From the NCBI RefSeq assembly GCF_902833055.1, contig NZ_CADFEJ010000023.1:1-64000 (forward strand): a DNA stretch of 64,000 bases, read 5' to 3'. Positions 9,442 through 18,163 of this stretch are shown here, piece after piece. The notes under the pieces were generated by a model that made no database searches, was not told the origin of the DNA, and worked only from the letters and a program-made list of their open reading frames with translations. Position 1 is the stretch's first letter, and each line of letters opens with the position of its first letter. A program made the position numbers and the translations under genes. This DNA comes from Burkholderia territorii. GTDB lineage: Bacteria; Pseudomonadota; Gammaproteobacteria; Burkholderiales; Burkholderiaceae.

Positions 9442-11217
9442 ATGGCTGCAATCAAAACTTCCCTGCCGCGCCGCAAGTTCGACGTGGTGATCGTCGGCGC
9501 GGGCGGCTCGGGCTTGCGCGCAGCGCTGCAACTGTCGCGCGCGGGCCTGTCGGTCGGCGTGCTGTCGAAGGTGTTCCCGACCCGTTCGCACACGGTGGCC
9601 GCACAGGGCGGCATCGGCGCGTCGCTCGGCAACATGAGCGAAGACAACTGGCATTTCCACTTCTACGACACGATCAAGGGTTCCGACTGGCTCGGCGACC
9701 AGGACGCGATCGAGTTCATGTGCCGCGAAGCACCGAACGTCGTGTACGAGCTGGAGCACTTCGGCATGCCGTTCGACCGTAACGCGGACGGCACGATCTA
9801 CCAGCGTCCGTTCGGCGGCCACACCGCGAACTACGGCGAGAAGCCCGTCCAGCGCGCTTGCGCGGCCGCCGACCGTACCGGTCACGCGCTGCTGCACACG
9901 CTGTACCAGCAGAACGTCGAAGCGAAGACGCAGTTCTTCGTCGAATGGATGGCGCTCGACCTGATCCGCGACGCCGACGGCGACGTGCTCGGCGTGACGG
10001 CCCTCGAGATGGAGACGGGCGACGTCTACATCATGGAAGGCAAGACGACGCTGTTCGCGACGGGCGGCGCCGGCCGGATCTTCGCGGCATCGACCAACGC
10101 GTTCATCAACACCGGCGACGGCCTCGGCATGGCCGCGCGCTCGGGCATCGCGCTGCAGGACATGGAGTTCTGGCAGTTCCACCCGACCGGCGTGGCCGGC
10201 GCGGGCGTGCTGATCACCGAAGGCGTGCGTGGCGAAGGCGGCATCCTGCGCAACTCGAACGGCGAGCGCTTCATGGAGCGCTATGCACCGACGCTGAAGG
10301 ACCTGGCGCCGCGTGACTTCGTGTCGCGTTCGATGGACCAGGAAATCAAGGAAGGCCGTGGCGTCGGTCCGAACAAGGATCACGTGCTGCTCGACCTGTC
10401 GCACATCGGCGCCGAGACGATCATGAAGCGTCTGCCGTCGATCCGCGAAATCGCGCTGAAGTTCGCGAACGTCGACTGCATCAAGGAGCCGATCCCGGTC
10501 GTCCCGACGATCCACTACCAGATGGGCGGCATCCCGACCAACATTCACGGTCAGGTCGTCGGCACGTCGCGCGACCACAAGGAACCGGTCAACGGCTTCT
10601 ACGCAGTGGGCGAGTGCTCGTGCGTGTCCGTGCACGGCGCGAACCGCCTCGGCACGAACTCGCTGCTGGACCTCGTGGTGTTCGGCCGTGCGGCCGGCAA
10701 TCACATCGTCGAGCACGTGAAGAACCAGAAGGAACACAAGCCGCTGCCGGCCGATGCGGGCGAGTTCTCGCTGGCGCGCCTGAACAAGCTCGACAAGTCG
10801 ACGTCGGGCGAGTACACGCAGGACGTCGCGAACGACATCCGCGCGACGATGCAGAAGCATGCAGGCGTGTTCCGCACGTCGGCGCTGCTGAAGGAAGGCG
10901 TCGACCAGATGGCCGGCCTGAAGGCGCGCGTGGAAAACATCCACCTGAAGGACAAGTCGAAGGTGTTCAACACCGCGCGCGTCGAAGCGCTCGAGCTGGA
11001 GAACCTGATCGAAGTCGCCCGCGCGACGATGGTGTCGGCGGAAGCGCGCAAGGAAAGCCGCGGCGCGCACGCGCACAGCGATTACGAACACCGCGACGAC
11101 GACAACTGGCTGCGCCACACGCTGTGGTACAGCGAAGGCGATCGCCTCGACTACAAGCCGGTTCAAATGAAGCCGCTGACGGTCGACTCCGTGCCGCCGA
11201 AGCCGCGCACGTTCTAA
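9442..11217 (+). CDS. sdhA: succinate dehydrogenase flavoprotein subunit
   Basis: The product has 591 residues and oxidises succinate to fumarate at a covalently bound FAD. The dinucleotide-binding motif [20 protein letters not shown] starts at residue 16. His50 in [11 protein letters not shown] is the expected 8-alpha flavin attachment point. [15 protein letters not shown] and [11 protein letters not shown] are active-site segments, and the C-terminal helical domain ends near the HTLWY motif. Length and architecture are standard for the E. coli-type enzyme. It lies between sdhD and sdhB in a tight operon. Confidence 0.97.
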   Translation: MAAIKTSLPRRKFDVVIVGAGGSGLRAALQLSRAGLSVGVLSKVFPTRSHTVAAQGGIGASLGNMSEDNWHFHFYDTIKGSDWLGDQDAIEFMCREAPNVVYELEHFGMPFDRNADGTIYQRPFGGHTANYGEKPVQRACAAADRTGHALLHTLYQQNVEAKTQFFVEWMALDLIRDADGDVLGVTALEMETGDVYIMEGKTTLFATGGAGRIFAASTNAFINTGDGLGMAARSGIALQDMEFWQFHPTGVAGAGVLITEGVRGEGGILRNSNGERFMERYAPTLKDLAPRDFVSRSMDQEIKEGRGVGPNKDHVLLDLSHIGAETIMKRLPSIREIALKFANVDCIKEPIPVVPTIHYQMGGIPTNIHGQVVGTSRDHKEPVNGFYAVGECSCVSVHGANRLGTNSLLDLVVFGRAAGNHIVEHVKNQKEHKPLPADAGEFSLARLNKLDKSTSGEYTQDVANDIRATMQKHAGVFRTSALLKEGVDQMAGLKARVENIHLKDKSKVFNTARVEALELENLIEVARATMVSAEARKESRGAHAHSDYEHRDDDNWLRHTLWYSEGDRLDYKPVQMKPLTVDSVPPKPRTF

Positions 11218-11238
11218 GCCGAGTCAAAGGAATCCGAA

Positions 11239-11940
11239 ATGGCAAAACGCATTTTTGAAGTCTACCGCTACGATCCGGACAAGGACGCGGCGCCGCGCAT
11301 GCAGACGTACGAGCTCGAGATCCAGCATGAGCGCATGCTGCTCGACGCACTGGTCAAGCTGAAGGCCGTGGACGAGACGCTGTCGTTCCGCCGCTCGTGC
11401 CGTGAAGGCGTGTGCGGTTCCGACGCGATGAACATCAACGGCAAGAACGGTCTCGCGTGCCTGACGAACCTGAACGACCTGCCGCAGAAGATCGTGCTGC
11501 GTCCGCTGCCGGGCCTGCCCGTCGTGCGCGACCTGATCGTCGACATGACGCACTTCTTCAACCAGTATCACTCGATCAAGCCGTACCTGATCAACGACGC
11601 GCCGCCGCCGGAGAAGGAACGTCTCCAGTCGCCGGAGGAGCGCGACGAGCTCGACGGCGTGTACGAGTGCATTCTGTGCGCGAGCTGCTCGACGTCGTGC
11701 CCGAGCTTCTGGTGGAACCCGGACAAGTTCGTCGGCCCGGCCGGCCTGCTGCAGGCTTACCGCTTCATCGCGGATAGCCGCGACACCGCTACCGGCGAGC
11801 GTCTCGACAACCTGGAAGACCCGTACCGTCTGTTCCGTTGCCACACGATCATGAACTGCGTCGACGTTTGCCCGAAGGGCCTGAACCCGACGAAGGCGAT
11901 CGGCAAGATCAAGGAACTGATGGTCCGTCGCGCGGTTTAA
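11239..11940 (+). CDS. sdhB: succinate dehydrogenase iron-sulfur subunit
   Basis: The 233-residue protein passes electrons from FAD to quinone through three Fe-S clusters. Ligand groups are visible for the [2Fe-2S] centre ([12 protein letters not shown] plus a later LAC), the [4Fe-4S] centre ([13 protein letters not shown]) and the [3Fe-4S] centre ([14 protein letters not shown]). AAAGGA stands before the ATG. It is followed after 8 bp by sdhE. Confidence 0.97.
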   Translation: MAKRIFEVYRYDPDKDAAPRMQTYELEIQHERMLLDALVKLKAVDETLSFRRSCREGVCGSDAMNINGKNGLACLTNLNDLPQKIVLRPLPGLPVVRDLIVDMTHFFNQYHSIKPYLINDAPPPEKERLQSPEERDELDGVYECILCASCSTSCPSFWWNPDKFVGPAGLLQAYRFIADSRDTATGERLDNLEDPYRLFRCHTIMNCVDVCPKGLNPTKAIGKIKELMVRRAV

Positions 11941-11948
11941 AGTTCGTG

Positions 11949-12221
11949 ATGAGCGACGATTCGCATCAATCCGACCCGCACCGCCGCGCGCGCCTTCGCT
12001 GGCGCGCGCGGCGGGGTCTGCTGGAGAACGATATCGTGTTCGAGCGTTTCTTCAGCAGATACGAGCATGACCTCACCGATGCAGACGTAGGCGCGTTGTC
12101 GCGCCTGCTCGATCTGAGCGACAACGACCTGATGGACTTGCTCCTCGCGCGCAAGGAACCAGAGGGCGACCTAGACAGCCCGGACGTTCACCGGCTGTTG
12201 GAGATGCTGCGCAACGTGTAA
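11949..12221 (+). CDS. sdhE: FAD assembly factor SdhE
   Basis: This 90-residue member of the SdhE/YgfY family helps attach FAD covalently to SdhA. The conserved RGxxE-type motif appears as RRGLLENDI near residues 21-29, followed by the helical core (FERFF, LLDLSDNDLMDLLL). The start at 11949 gives MSDDSHQSDPHR, a short polar lead typical of Burkholderia forms. It sits between sdhB and gltA, its usual place in beta-proteobacteria. Confidence 0.93.
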   Translation: MSDDSHQSDPHRRARLRWRARRGLLENDIVFERFFSRYEHDLTDADVGALSRLLDLSDNDLMDLLLARKEPEGDLDSPDVHRLLEMLRNV

Positions 12222-12287
12222 CGCCAAGGTGTAACGCGCTGCGCCCGTTATCGAATCCCGTTTCTTTATTTCGATTGAGGATGTGCC

Positions 12288-13589
12288 ATGACTCCGTCTG
12301 ATGTTAAAGCCACGCTATCGTTCAGCGACAACTCGCCGAGCGTCGAAATGCCGATCTACAAGGGCACGATGGGCCCGGACGTGATCGACATCCGCAAGCT
12401 GTACGGCCAGACCGGCAAGTTCACTTACGACCCGGGCTTCATGTCGACGGCTTCGTGTAATTCGGCGATCACGTACATCGACGGCGACAAGGGCGAACTC
12501 CTGTACCGCGGTTACCCGATCGACAACCTCGCGCAGAATGCCGACTTCCTCGAGTCCTGCTACCTGCTGCTGAAGGGCGAGCTGCCCAACGCGGCGCAGA
12601 AGAAGGAATTCGTCGACACGGTCACGAAGCACACGATGGTGCACGAGCAGATGCACTTCTTCTTCCGTGGCTTCCGCCGTGACGCGCACCCGATGGCGAT
12701 CCTCGTCGCCGCGGTCGGCGCGCTGTCCGCGTTCTACCACGACTCGCTCGACATCAACGATCCGCGTCACCGCGAAGTGTCGGCGATCCGCATGATCGCG
12801 AAGCTGCCGACGCTCGTCGCGATGGCATACAAGTACAGCATCGGCCAGCCGTTCGTGTATCCGAAGAACTCGCTGTCGTACAGCGCGAACTTCATGCACA
12901 TGATGTTCTCGAACCCGTGCGAAGAGTACAAGGTCAACGACGTGCTCGTCCGCGCACTCGACCGTATCCTGATCCTGCACGCCGACCACGAGCAAAACGC
13001 ATCGACGTCGACGGTCCGCCTGGCCGGCTCGTCGGGCGCGAACCCGTTCGCGTGTATCGCAGCCGGTATCGCATGTCTGTGGGGCCCGGCGCACGGCGGT
13101 GCGAACGAAGCCGCGCTGAACATGCTCGAGCAGATCGGTTCGCCGGACAACATCCCCGAATTCATCAAGCAGGTGAAGGACAAGAATTCGGGCGTGAAGC
13201 TGATGGGCTTCGGTCACCGCGTGTACAAGAACTACGACCCGCGTGCGAAGCTGATGCGCGAAACGTGCTACGAAGTGCTGAACGAACTCGGCCTGCACGA
13301 CGACCCGCTGTTCAAGCTCGCGATGCAGCTCGAGAAGATCGCGCTGGAAGACGAATACTTCGTGTCGCGCAAGCTGTACCCGAACGTCGACTTCTACTCG
13401 GGTATCGTCCAGCGCGCGCTGGGCATCCCGACGTCGATGTTCACGTGTATCTTCGCGATGGCACGTACGGTCGGCTGGATCGCACAGTGGAACGAAATGA
13501 TCGCGGATCCGGAACAGAAGATCGGCCGTCCGCGTCAGCTGTTCATCGGCGACACGCCGCGCGAAGCGAAGCCGCTCAACGAACGTTGA
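12288..13589 (+). CDS. gltA: citrate synthase (type II, hexameric type)
   Basis: The 433-residue product condenses oxaloacetate with acetyl-CoA. Active-site segments are visible: [34 protein letters not shown] with a catalytic histidine, and [13 protein letters not shown] with the second histidine and nearby substrate-binding residues. Length matches the Gram-negative NADH-sensitive type. GAGGA lies before the ATG. It is the last gene of the sdh unit and is followed by a strong terminator that overlaps the end of the convergent AraC gene. Confidence 0.97.
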   Translation: MTPSDVKATLSFSDNSPSVEMPIYKGTMGPDVIDIRKLYGQTGKFTYDPGFMSTASCNSAITYIDGDKGELLYRGYPIDNLAQNADFLESCYLLLKGELPNAAQKKEFVDTVTKHTMVHEQMHFFFRGFRRDAHPMAILVAAVGALSAFYHDSLDINDPRHREVSAIRMIAKLPTLVAMAYKYSIGQPFVYPKNSLSYSANFMHMMFSNPCEEYKVNDVLVRALDRILILHADHEQNASTSTVRLAGSSGANPFACIAAGIACLWGPAHGGANEAALNMLEQIGSPDNIPEFIKQVKDKNSGVKLMGFGHRVYKNYDPRAKLMRETCYEVLNELGLHDDPLFKLAMQLEKIALEDEYFVSRKLYPNVDFYSGIVQRALGIPTSMFTCIFAMARTVGWIAQWNEMIADPEQKIGRPRQLFIGDTPREAKPLNER

Positions 13590-13647
13590 GTCGCGCGTGG
13601 CGCGAACGGCCGCAAGGCCGCTCGCGTCCGGTAATCGCAACGCCTCG

Positions 13648-13680
13648 ACACCCCGGTGGGTCATCCCGCCGGGGTGTTTT
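13648..13680 (+). terminator. Rho-independent terminator of gltA
   Basis: A perfect 9-bp stem ACACCCCGG/CCGGGGTGT (13648-13656 and 13669-13677) is followed by TTTT starting inside the last stem base. Its 3' end touches the stop codon of the convergent AraC gene. Confidence 0.88.
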
Positions 13681-14648
13681 CATTTGCGCGGCCGAACGGC
13701 ACGGCGTTCCAGCGATGGCGGCCGCGTGTCGAGCGGTGGCGGCGTGCCGGCATCGGGAGCGTGACCGTGCCGCGCGAAGAACTGCCGGTATGCGCCGGGC
13801 GTCATCCCGCGCGCGGCAAGGAACTGGCGGTTGAAGTTCGCGGCGTTCGGAATGCCGCAGCGCGCGGCGACCGTCGCGATCGGCCAGTCGGTGCCGACCA
13901 GATGGCGGCACGCATGCGCAAGCCGCAGCCGCTGCACGTAGCGGCCGACGCTTTCGCCGAGGTGCCGCATGAACAGCCGCTGCAGCGTGCGTTCGGACAT
14001 GTGCGCGACGGCGGCGAGCGCGTCGATGCGCAGCGGCTCGTGGAAGTGCCGGTCGATCGCGTCGAGCACGCGGTCGAGGCGCTCGGCTTCGGGCGCCGCC
14101 GACGCAGGCGATGTTGCCGCTGCGTCGGGCTGGCCATAGGCCTGCGCGGTGGCGAGCGGTTCGCCCCCGGCTTCGGCGAGATCGGCGAGCGTGTCGAGTG
14201 CGGCCGCGAGACGAACGCGCGGCGATGAGTCGAGCAATTGCGGCAAGCGTGCGCGCATCGCGCGGGCCGTCTCGGCATCGAACGCGAGGCCGGGCGCCGC
14301 GCGACGCAGCAGCGAGCGCAGCGGCGCGTACTCGGGACAGCAGTCGGCAATGCGCCGGGCCCAGTCGCCGTCGAACCAGACGACGAGCGCGACTTCCGGC
14401 GCATCGCGATCGATGCGCGCATTCGACGACCACGTGTGCGGCAGGTTGGGCGGGACGAGCACCAGGTCGTCGTCCGCGTAGTGGGCGACATGATCGCCGA
14501 CGAAGCGCCGGCCCCGGCTGTTCAGCGTCAGCGTCAGTTCGTACTCGGGATGTCGATGCCATTCGAACGGAATGTGCGCGAGCTGACGGTGGTACACGCG
14601 AATCGAACAGCCGGGGGCGAACGTCACATGCTCGTATTGCGGTTTCAT
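13680..14648 (-). CDS. AraC family transcriptional regulator, cupin N-terminal domain
   Basis: The product has 322 residues. The N-terminal half is a cupin-like sensor (EWHRHPEYELTLTLNSRGRRF, then LVLVPPNLPHTW). The C-terminal 100 residues carry two AraC helix-turn-helix units (VAHMSERTLQRLFMRHLGES and VAARCGIPNAANFNRQFLAA). The start at 14648 is chosen because GGAGG lies just before it; a 27-residue longer form lacks a ribosome site. It is divergent from a small VOC protein 71 bp away and may control it. The ligand is unknown. Confidence 0.88.
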   Translation of the reverse strand: MKPQYEHVTFAPGCSIRVYHRQLAHIPFEWHRHPEYELTLTLNSRGRRFVGDHVAHYADDDLVLVPPNLPHTWSSNARIDRDAPEVALVVWFDGDWARRIADCCPEYAPLRSLLRRAAPGLAFDAETARAMRARLPQLLDSSPRVRLAAALDTLADLAEAGGEPLATAQAYGQPDAAATSPASAAPEAERLDRVLDAIDRHFHEPLRIDALAAVAHMSERTLQRLFMRHLGESVGRYVQRLRLAHACRHLVGTDWPIATVAARCGIPNAANFNRQFLAARGMTPGAYRQFFARHGHAPDAGTPPPLDTRPPSLERRAVRPRK

Positions 14649-14719
14649 CGCGACCTCCGGGCGAGCGGGGCAACGCGCCGTGGCATGATCGTGGTCGATC
14701 GTCACGACGGAGCGATGCC

Positions 14720-15109
14720 ATGTTTTCACATGTTTGCGTAGGCGTCAGCGACACCGCGCGCGCGTACGACTTCTACGCGCCGCTGCTCGCGGAACTCGGG
14801 CTGCATCTGAAGTTCAGCGAGCCGGATGGCTGGTCGGGCTGGATGCCGGCCGATACCGACCGGCCGTTGTTCTTCTTCGGCAGGCCCCTCGACGGCCGCG
14901 CGCCCGAACCGGGTAACGGCCACACGCTCGCGTTCGACGCGCACACGCGCGCGCAGGTCGACCGCTGTCATGCGCTCGCGCTGCAACACGGCGGCACCTG
15001 CGACGGGCCGCCGGGCCTGCGGCCGCACTATCACCCCGACTACTACGGCGCGTATTTCCGCGATCCCGACGGCAACAAGCTGTGCGTGGTCTGCCATCGT
15101 CGCGAGTAG
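14720..15109 (+). CDS. VOC family (glyoxalase/bleomycin resistance-like) protein
   Basis: This 129-residue single-domain protein has the vicinal oxygen chelate fold pattern: FSHVCVGVSDTARAYDFYAPLLAELG at the N terminus, GHTLAFDA in the middle and YYGAYFRDPDGNKLCVVCH at the end. Metal ligands of this superfamily normally come from H and E positions in these strands. The late ligand is not obvious here, so the activity cannot be assigned. CGGAG lies before the ATG. It is divergent from the AraC regulator. Confidence 0.85.
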   Translation: MFSHVCVGVSDTARAYDFYAPLLAELGLHLKFSEPDGWSGWMPADTDRPLFFFGRPLDGRAPEPGNGHTLAFDAHTRAQVDRCHALALQHGGTCDGPPGLRPHYHPDYYGAYFRDPDGNKLCVVCHRRE

Positions 15110-15221
15110 CGAGTGGTTGTCAGGATTGTATCGATAGTTGACCGGATAGTGTCGATGACGGCAATGCGGCGGCCGTACGCTGAATGCTCACCATGACACA
15201 CGATTCAGCGAGGAGACGACG

Positions 15222-16475
15222 ATGCACCTGACGATTGACGATCTGCCGGGCGCCATCCGCACGGCGAAAAGGGCGCTGCGCGCCGACCTGCCCGGTTATG
15301 CGGCCACTTTCCGCGAGCTGGAGGGAGATATCGCGCGGCAGGTCGACGCGATCCGTCGCGCGCACGCGCATGGTCGCGACGTGATTCCGGTGCTGCGCTT
15401 CGCGGATATCGCGAATGGCAGCGTCGATCCGCAGGCGGTCGCCGCGATTCGCACGCACGGCGCGGCGGTGATTCGCGGCGTGTTCGACGCGCAGCAGGCG
15501 CGCGACTGGAACGACGAAATCGGCGCCTATCTGGACGCGAACCGCTTCGCCGAGCGGCTGCATGCGCGTGCCGAGGACCGCTACTTCGGCAACCTCGCGT
15601 CGGGCAAGCCGCAGATCTACGGCGTCTACTGGTCGAGGCCGCAGGTGGCCGCGCGCCAGTCGCCGGCCCTCACGCAGGCACGCGTGTTCCTGAATCGCCT
15701 GTGGCGTCATGCGGACGGCACGCGCACGCATTTCGATCCCGACCAGGTGCCCGTGTACGCGGACCGGATCCGCCGCCGGCCGCCGGGATCGACGTCGCTC
15801 GGGCTGTCGCCGCACGTCGACGGCGGCTCGGTCGAACGCTGGCTCGGCGCGAATTTCCGACAGGTGTATCGCCACGTGCTCGCCGGCCGCTGGCGCGATT
15901 ACGATCCATTCGACGCCGCGTTCCGCCCCCACGTCGAGGAAATTCCGTCGCCGGCCGTGTGCTCGATGTTCCGCACGTTTCAGGGCTGGACCGCGCTGAC
16001 GCCGCAAGGGCCAGGCGACGGCACGCTGCAGCTGATCCCGATCGCCAATGCGATGGCGTACGTCGTGCTGCGCGCGCTGCAGGACGACGTCGCCGACGAC
16101 GACCTGTGCGGCGCGCGCCCGGGTCGCGCGTTGTCGATCCTGCCCGAATGGCATGCGTTGCTGCTCGACGCGCTGGTGCCGATTCCGCACATGGAGCCGG
16201 GCGATGCGGTGTTCTGGCATGGCGACGTCGTGCACGCGGTCGAGGATGCGCATCGCGGCACCGGCGACAGCAACGTGATGTACATCGCGGCCGCGCCCGG
16301 TTGCGCGAAGAACGATGCGTACCTGCAGCGCCAGCGGCCCGCGTTCCTGCGTGGCGACAGCCCGCCCGATTTTCCGGCCGACCATTTCGAGGTCGATTTC
16401 GACGGACGAGGGGGCGAAAGCGATCTCACCGCGCTGGGGCGCGCGCAAATGGGATTCGTGCCCGTGGCTGCCTGA
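15222..16475 (+). CDS. DUF1479 protein (YbiU-like, putative Fe(II)/2-oxoglutarate-type oxygenase)
   Basis: The 417-residue protein matches DUF1479. The probable iron triad is visible as His and Asp in LSPHVDGGSVERW (near residue 192) and a later His in AVFWHGDVVHAVE. The segment GDSNVMYIAAAPGCAKN is typical of the family. E. coli YbiU is a homologue with no settled substrate. AGGAG precedes the ATG. No neighbour suggests a pathway; the next gene is a dimethylargininase-like hydrolase 226 bp away behind its own probable operator, so the two are probably separate units. Confidence 0.85.
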   Translation: MHLTIDDLPGAIRTAKRALRADLPGYAATFRELEGDIARQVDAIRRAHAHGRDVIPVLRFADIANGSVDPQAVAAIRTHGAAVIRGVFDAQQARDWNDEIGAYLDANRFAERLHARAEDRYFGNLASGKPQIYGVYWSRPQVAARQSPALTQARVFLNRLWRHADGTRTHFDPDQVPVYADRIRRRPPGSTSLGLSPHVDGGSVERWLGANFRQVYRHVLAGRWRDYDPFDAAFRPHVEEIPSPAVCSMFRTFQGWTALTPQGPGDGTLQLIPIANAMAYVVLRALQDDVADDDLCGARPGRALSILPEWHALLLDALVPIPHMEPGDAVFWHGDVVHAVEDAHRGTGDSNVMYIAAAPGCAKNDAYLQRQRPAFLRGDSPPDFPADHFEVDFDGRGGESDLTALGRAQMGFVPVAA

Positions 16476-16571
16476 CCGTCGCAGCGGCGCCTTGGCCGGT
16501 TCGGCATCTGTGTACCGCGCATTTGCGTCGCGCACGCCGGCCTTCTGCCGAATCCGCTGCGTCCCGCCTGC

Positions 16572-16627
16572 AATTCGACGCGATCGGCTGCGGGAACGCC
16601 AGAATTCGACGCAAATTGCGCAATTTG
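16572..16627. promoter_or_regulatory. candidate operator: perfect 16-bp palindrome plus direct repeats before the dimethylargininase gene
   Basis: CAAATTGCGCAATTTG at 16612-16627 is a perfect dyad. AATTCGACGC occurs at 16572-16581 and again at 16603-16612, 31 bp apart or about three helix turns, the second copy abutting the dyad. GATAAT (16634-16639) lies just downstream as a possible -10. Phased repeats with a dyad suit an Lrp/AsnC octamer, and an Lrp gene lies one gene downstream. The regulator assignment is inference. Confidence 0.5.
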
Positions 16628-16701
16628 GCTTCCGATAATGGTCCGAACACAACGCAGCTCCCCCGTGTGACGCACGGGGCAGCGTGACCATGGAGGAGTC
16701 G

Positions 16702-17460
16702 ATGCAATTCACGCAAGCGATCGTTCGCCGTCCCGCGCCGTCCTGCGGCGCGGGTCTCACCACCGCCGCGCTCGGCGCGCCCGATTACGACAAGACGCTC
16801 ACGCAATTCGACGCGTACTGCGATGCGCTGCGCGGCCTCGGTGTCGAACTGACCGAACTGCCGCCGCTGGACGCGTTCCCCGATTCGCACTTCGTCGAGG
16901 ACGTCGCCGTCGTCACGCCCGAATTCGCGGTGATCACGCGCCCGGGCGCGCTTGCACGGCGCGGCGAGACGGCGCATATCGAAGCGGCGCTCGGCGCGCA
17001 TCGCGACCTGCTGCCGATGCAAACCGGCCGTCTCGACGGCGGCGACGTGATGCTGGTCGGCAAGCGCTTCTACATCGGCCTGACGAGCCGCACCGATGCC
17101 GAGGGCATTGCCGAGTTCGAGTCGCTGGTGTCGCGCTTCGGCTATTCGGTCGTCGCGGTGCCGGTCGGCGCGGGCCTGCACCTGAAGTCGGTCGTCAATG
17201 CGCTCGGCGACGACACGCTGCTCGTGACCGAGGCGCTGGCCGCGCATCCGGCATTCGCAGAATATCGCCGGATCGCCATCTCGGCTGCCGACGAATACGC
17301 GGGCAACACGCTGCGCGTGAACGGCACGCTGATCACACCGGCCGGCTATCCGCGGGTGCACGACGCGATTCAGTCGCTCGGGCTGCCGCTTCACGTGATC
17401 GACACGAGCGAGTTCCGCAAGATGGATGGCGGCCTGACCTGCCTGTCGCTGCGCTTCTAG
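16702..17460 (+). CDS. dimethylarginine dimethylaminohydrolase-type guanidino-modifying enzyme
   Basis: The product has 252 residues, close to Pseudomonas DDAH (about 254). The superfamily triad is placed as expected: an acidic pair in FPDSHFVEDVAVV, His160 in GLHLKSVVNAL and the nucleophile Cys247 in LTCLSLRF, three residues past a GG pair. The enzyme would split N-omega-methylarginines into citrulline and methylamine. Substrate choice between methylarginines and arginine itself (deiminase) is not certain from sequence. The start at 16702 is preferred because GGAGGA lies 6 bases before it; in-frame GTG 16684 and ATG 16690 are upstream alternatives. An Lrp regulator follows. Confidence 0.87.
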   Translation: MQFTQAIVRRPAPSCGAGLTTAALGAPDYDKTLTQFDAYCDALRGLGVELTELPPLDAFPDSHFVEDVAVVTPEFAVITRPGALARRGETAHIEAALGAHRDLLPMQTGRLDGGDVMLVGKRFYIGLTSRTDAEGIAEFESLVSRFGYSVVAVPVGAGLHLKSVVNALGDDTLLVTEALAAHPAFAEYRRIAISAADEYAGNTLRVNGTLITPAGYPRVHDAIQSLGLPLHVIDTSEFRKMDGGLTCLSLRF

Positions 17461-17560
17461 CCGATTGGCGCGCGGCCGCTTCGGCCGGATAATGTGGCCC
17501 CGCGCGGAACTGGAGGAGACGCTCCGCGCACCAGCCACGACCCGACCGGAGCGAACGCGG

Positions 17561-18025
17561 ATGACCGACAAGAAAATGCAGCTCGACAAGATCGACCTCC
17601 GGATCCTCGACATCCTGCGCACCGACGGACGCATTTCGTACCGGAAGCTGTCGGAGCTCGTGAACCTCACGCCGCGTCCGTGTCAGGCGCGCGTGGAGCG
17701 GCTCGAGGCCCTCGGCGTGATTGCGGGCTATCGCGCGGTGATCAACGCGCCGCGCGCGACCAAGCCGATCGTCGTGATCGCGCAGATCGTGCTGGCCGAC
17801 CATGGGCGTTCGCAGGCGCCGTTCGAGGACGAGATGCGGAACAACCCGGCGGTGCTCGACTGCTGGCTCGTCAGCGGCACGTTCGATTTTCTCGTGCGGC
17901 TCGCGTGCGAGGACCTCGACGAATACCGGCGGATCGCGAACGTGTGGCTGGAAAGCCCGCGCTTTCGCATCGAGAAGATCGTGACGACGGCCGAGCTGCA
18001 GGCGATCAAGCGCAGCGTCGTCTGA
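17561..18025 (+). CDS. Lrp/AsnC family transcriptional regulator
   Basis: This 154-residue regulator has an N-terminal helix-turn-helix (LDKIDLRILDILRTDGRIS, then RKLSELVNLTPRPCQARVER). A C-terminal RAM/AsnC ligand domain follows (VIAQIVLADH ... CWLVSGTFDFLVRLACEDLDEY). Both match the usual family plan and length. GGAG lies about 8 bases before the ATG. It sits between an arginine-derivative hydrolase and a basic amino acid permease, each preceded by a dyad. Local control of both by arginine- or lysine-type effectors is a reasonable inference. Confidence 0.9.
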   Translation: MTDKKMQLDKIDLRILDILRTDGRISYRKLSELVNLTPRPCQARVERLEALGVIAGYRAVINAPRATKPIVVIAQIVLADHGRSQAPFEDEMRNNPAVLDCWLVSGTFDFLVRLACEDLDEYRRIANVWLESPRFRIEKIVTTAELQAIKRSVV

Positions 18026-18108
18026 CGCGACCGTGCGCGTCCGGGCCGCCGGCATCGGATGCGCGGCTCGGCGGGCAGAACCGGTTTCGACGCGAATAAC
18101 CGGGCTAA

Positions 18109-18133
18109 TCGATTGGTATTCCGAATCAATCGA
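18109..18133. promoter_or_regulatory. inverted repeat before lysP-like gene, candidate Lrp operator
   Basis: TCGATTG (18109-18115) and CAATCGA (18127-18133) are perfect inverted arms around an 11-base centre that itself contains ATTC-C-GAAT. The dyad lies 30 bp before the permease ATG and just after the lrp gene, so it could overlap or abut the promoter. The regulator is inferred from position only. Confidence 0.45.
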
Positions 18134-18163
18134 CGCGGCCCGAATCCATTCAAGGTGAACAAT

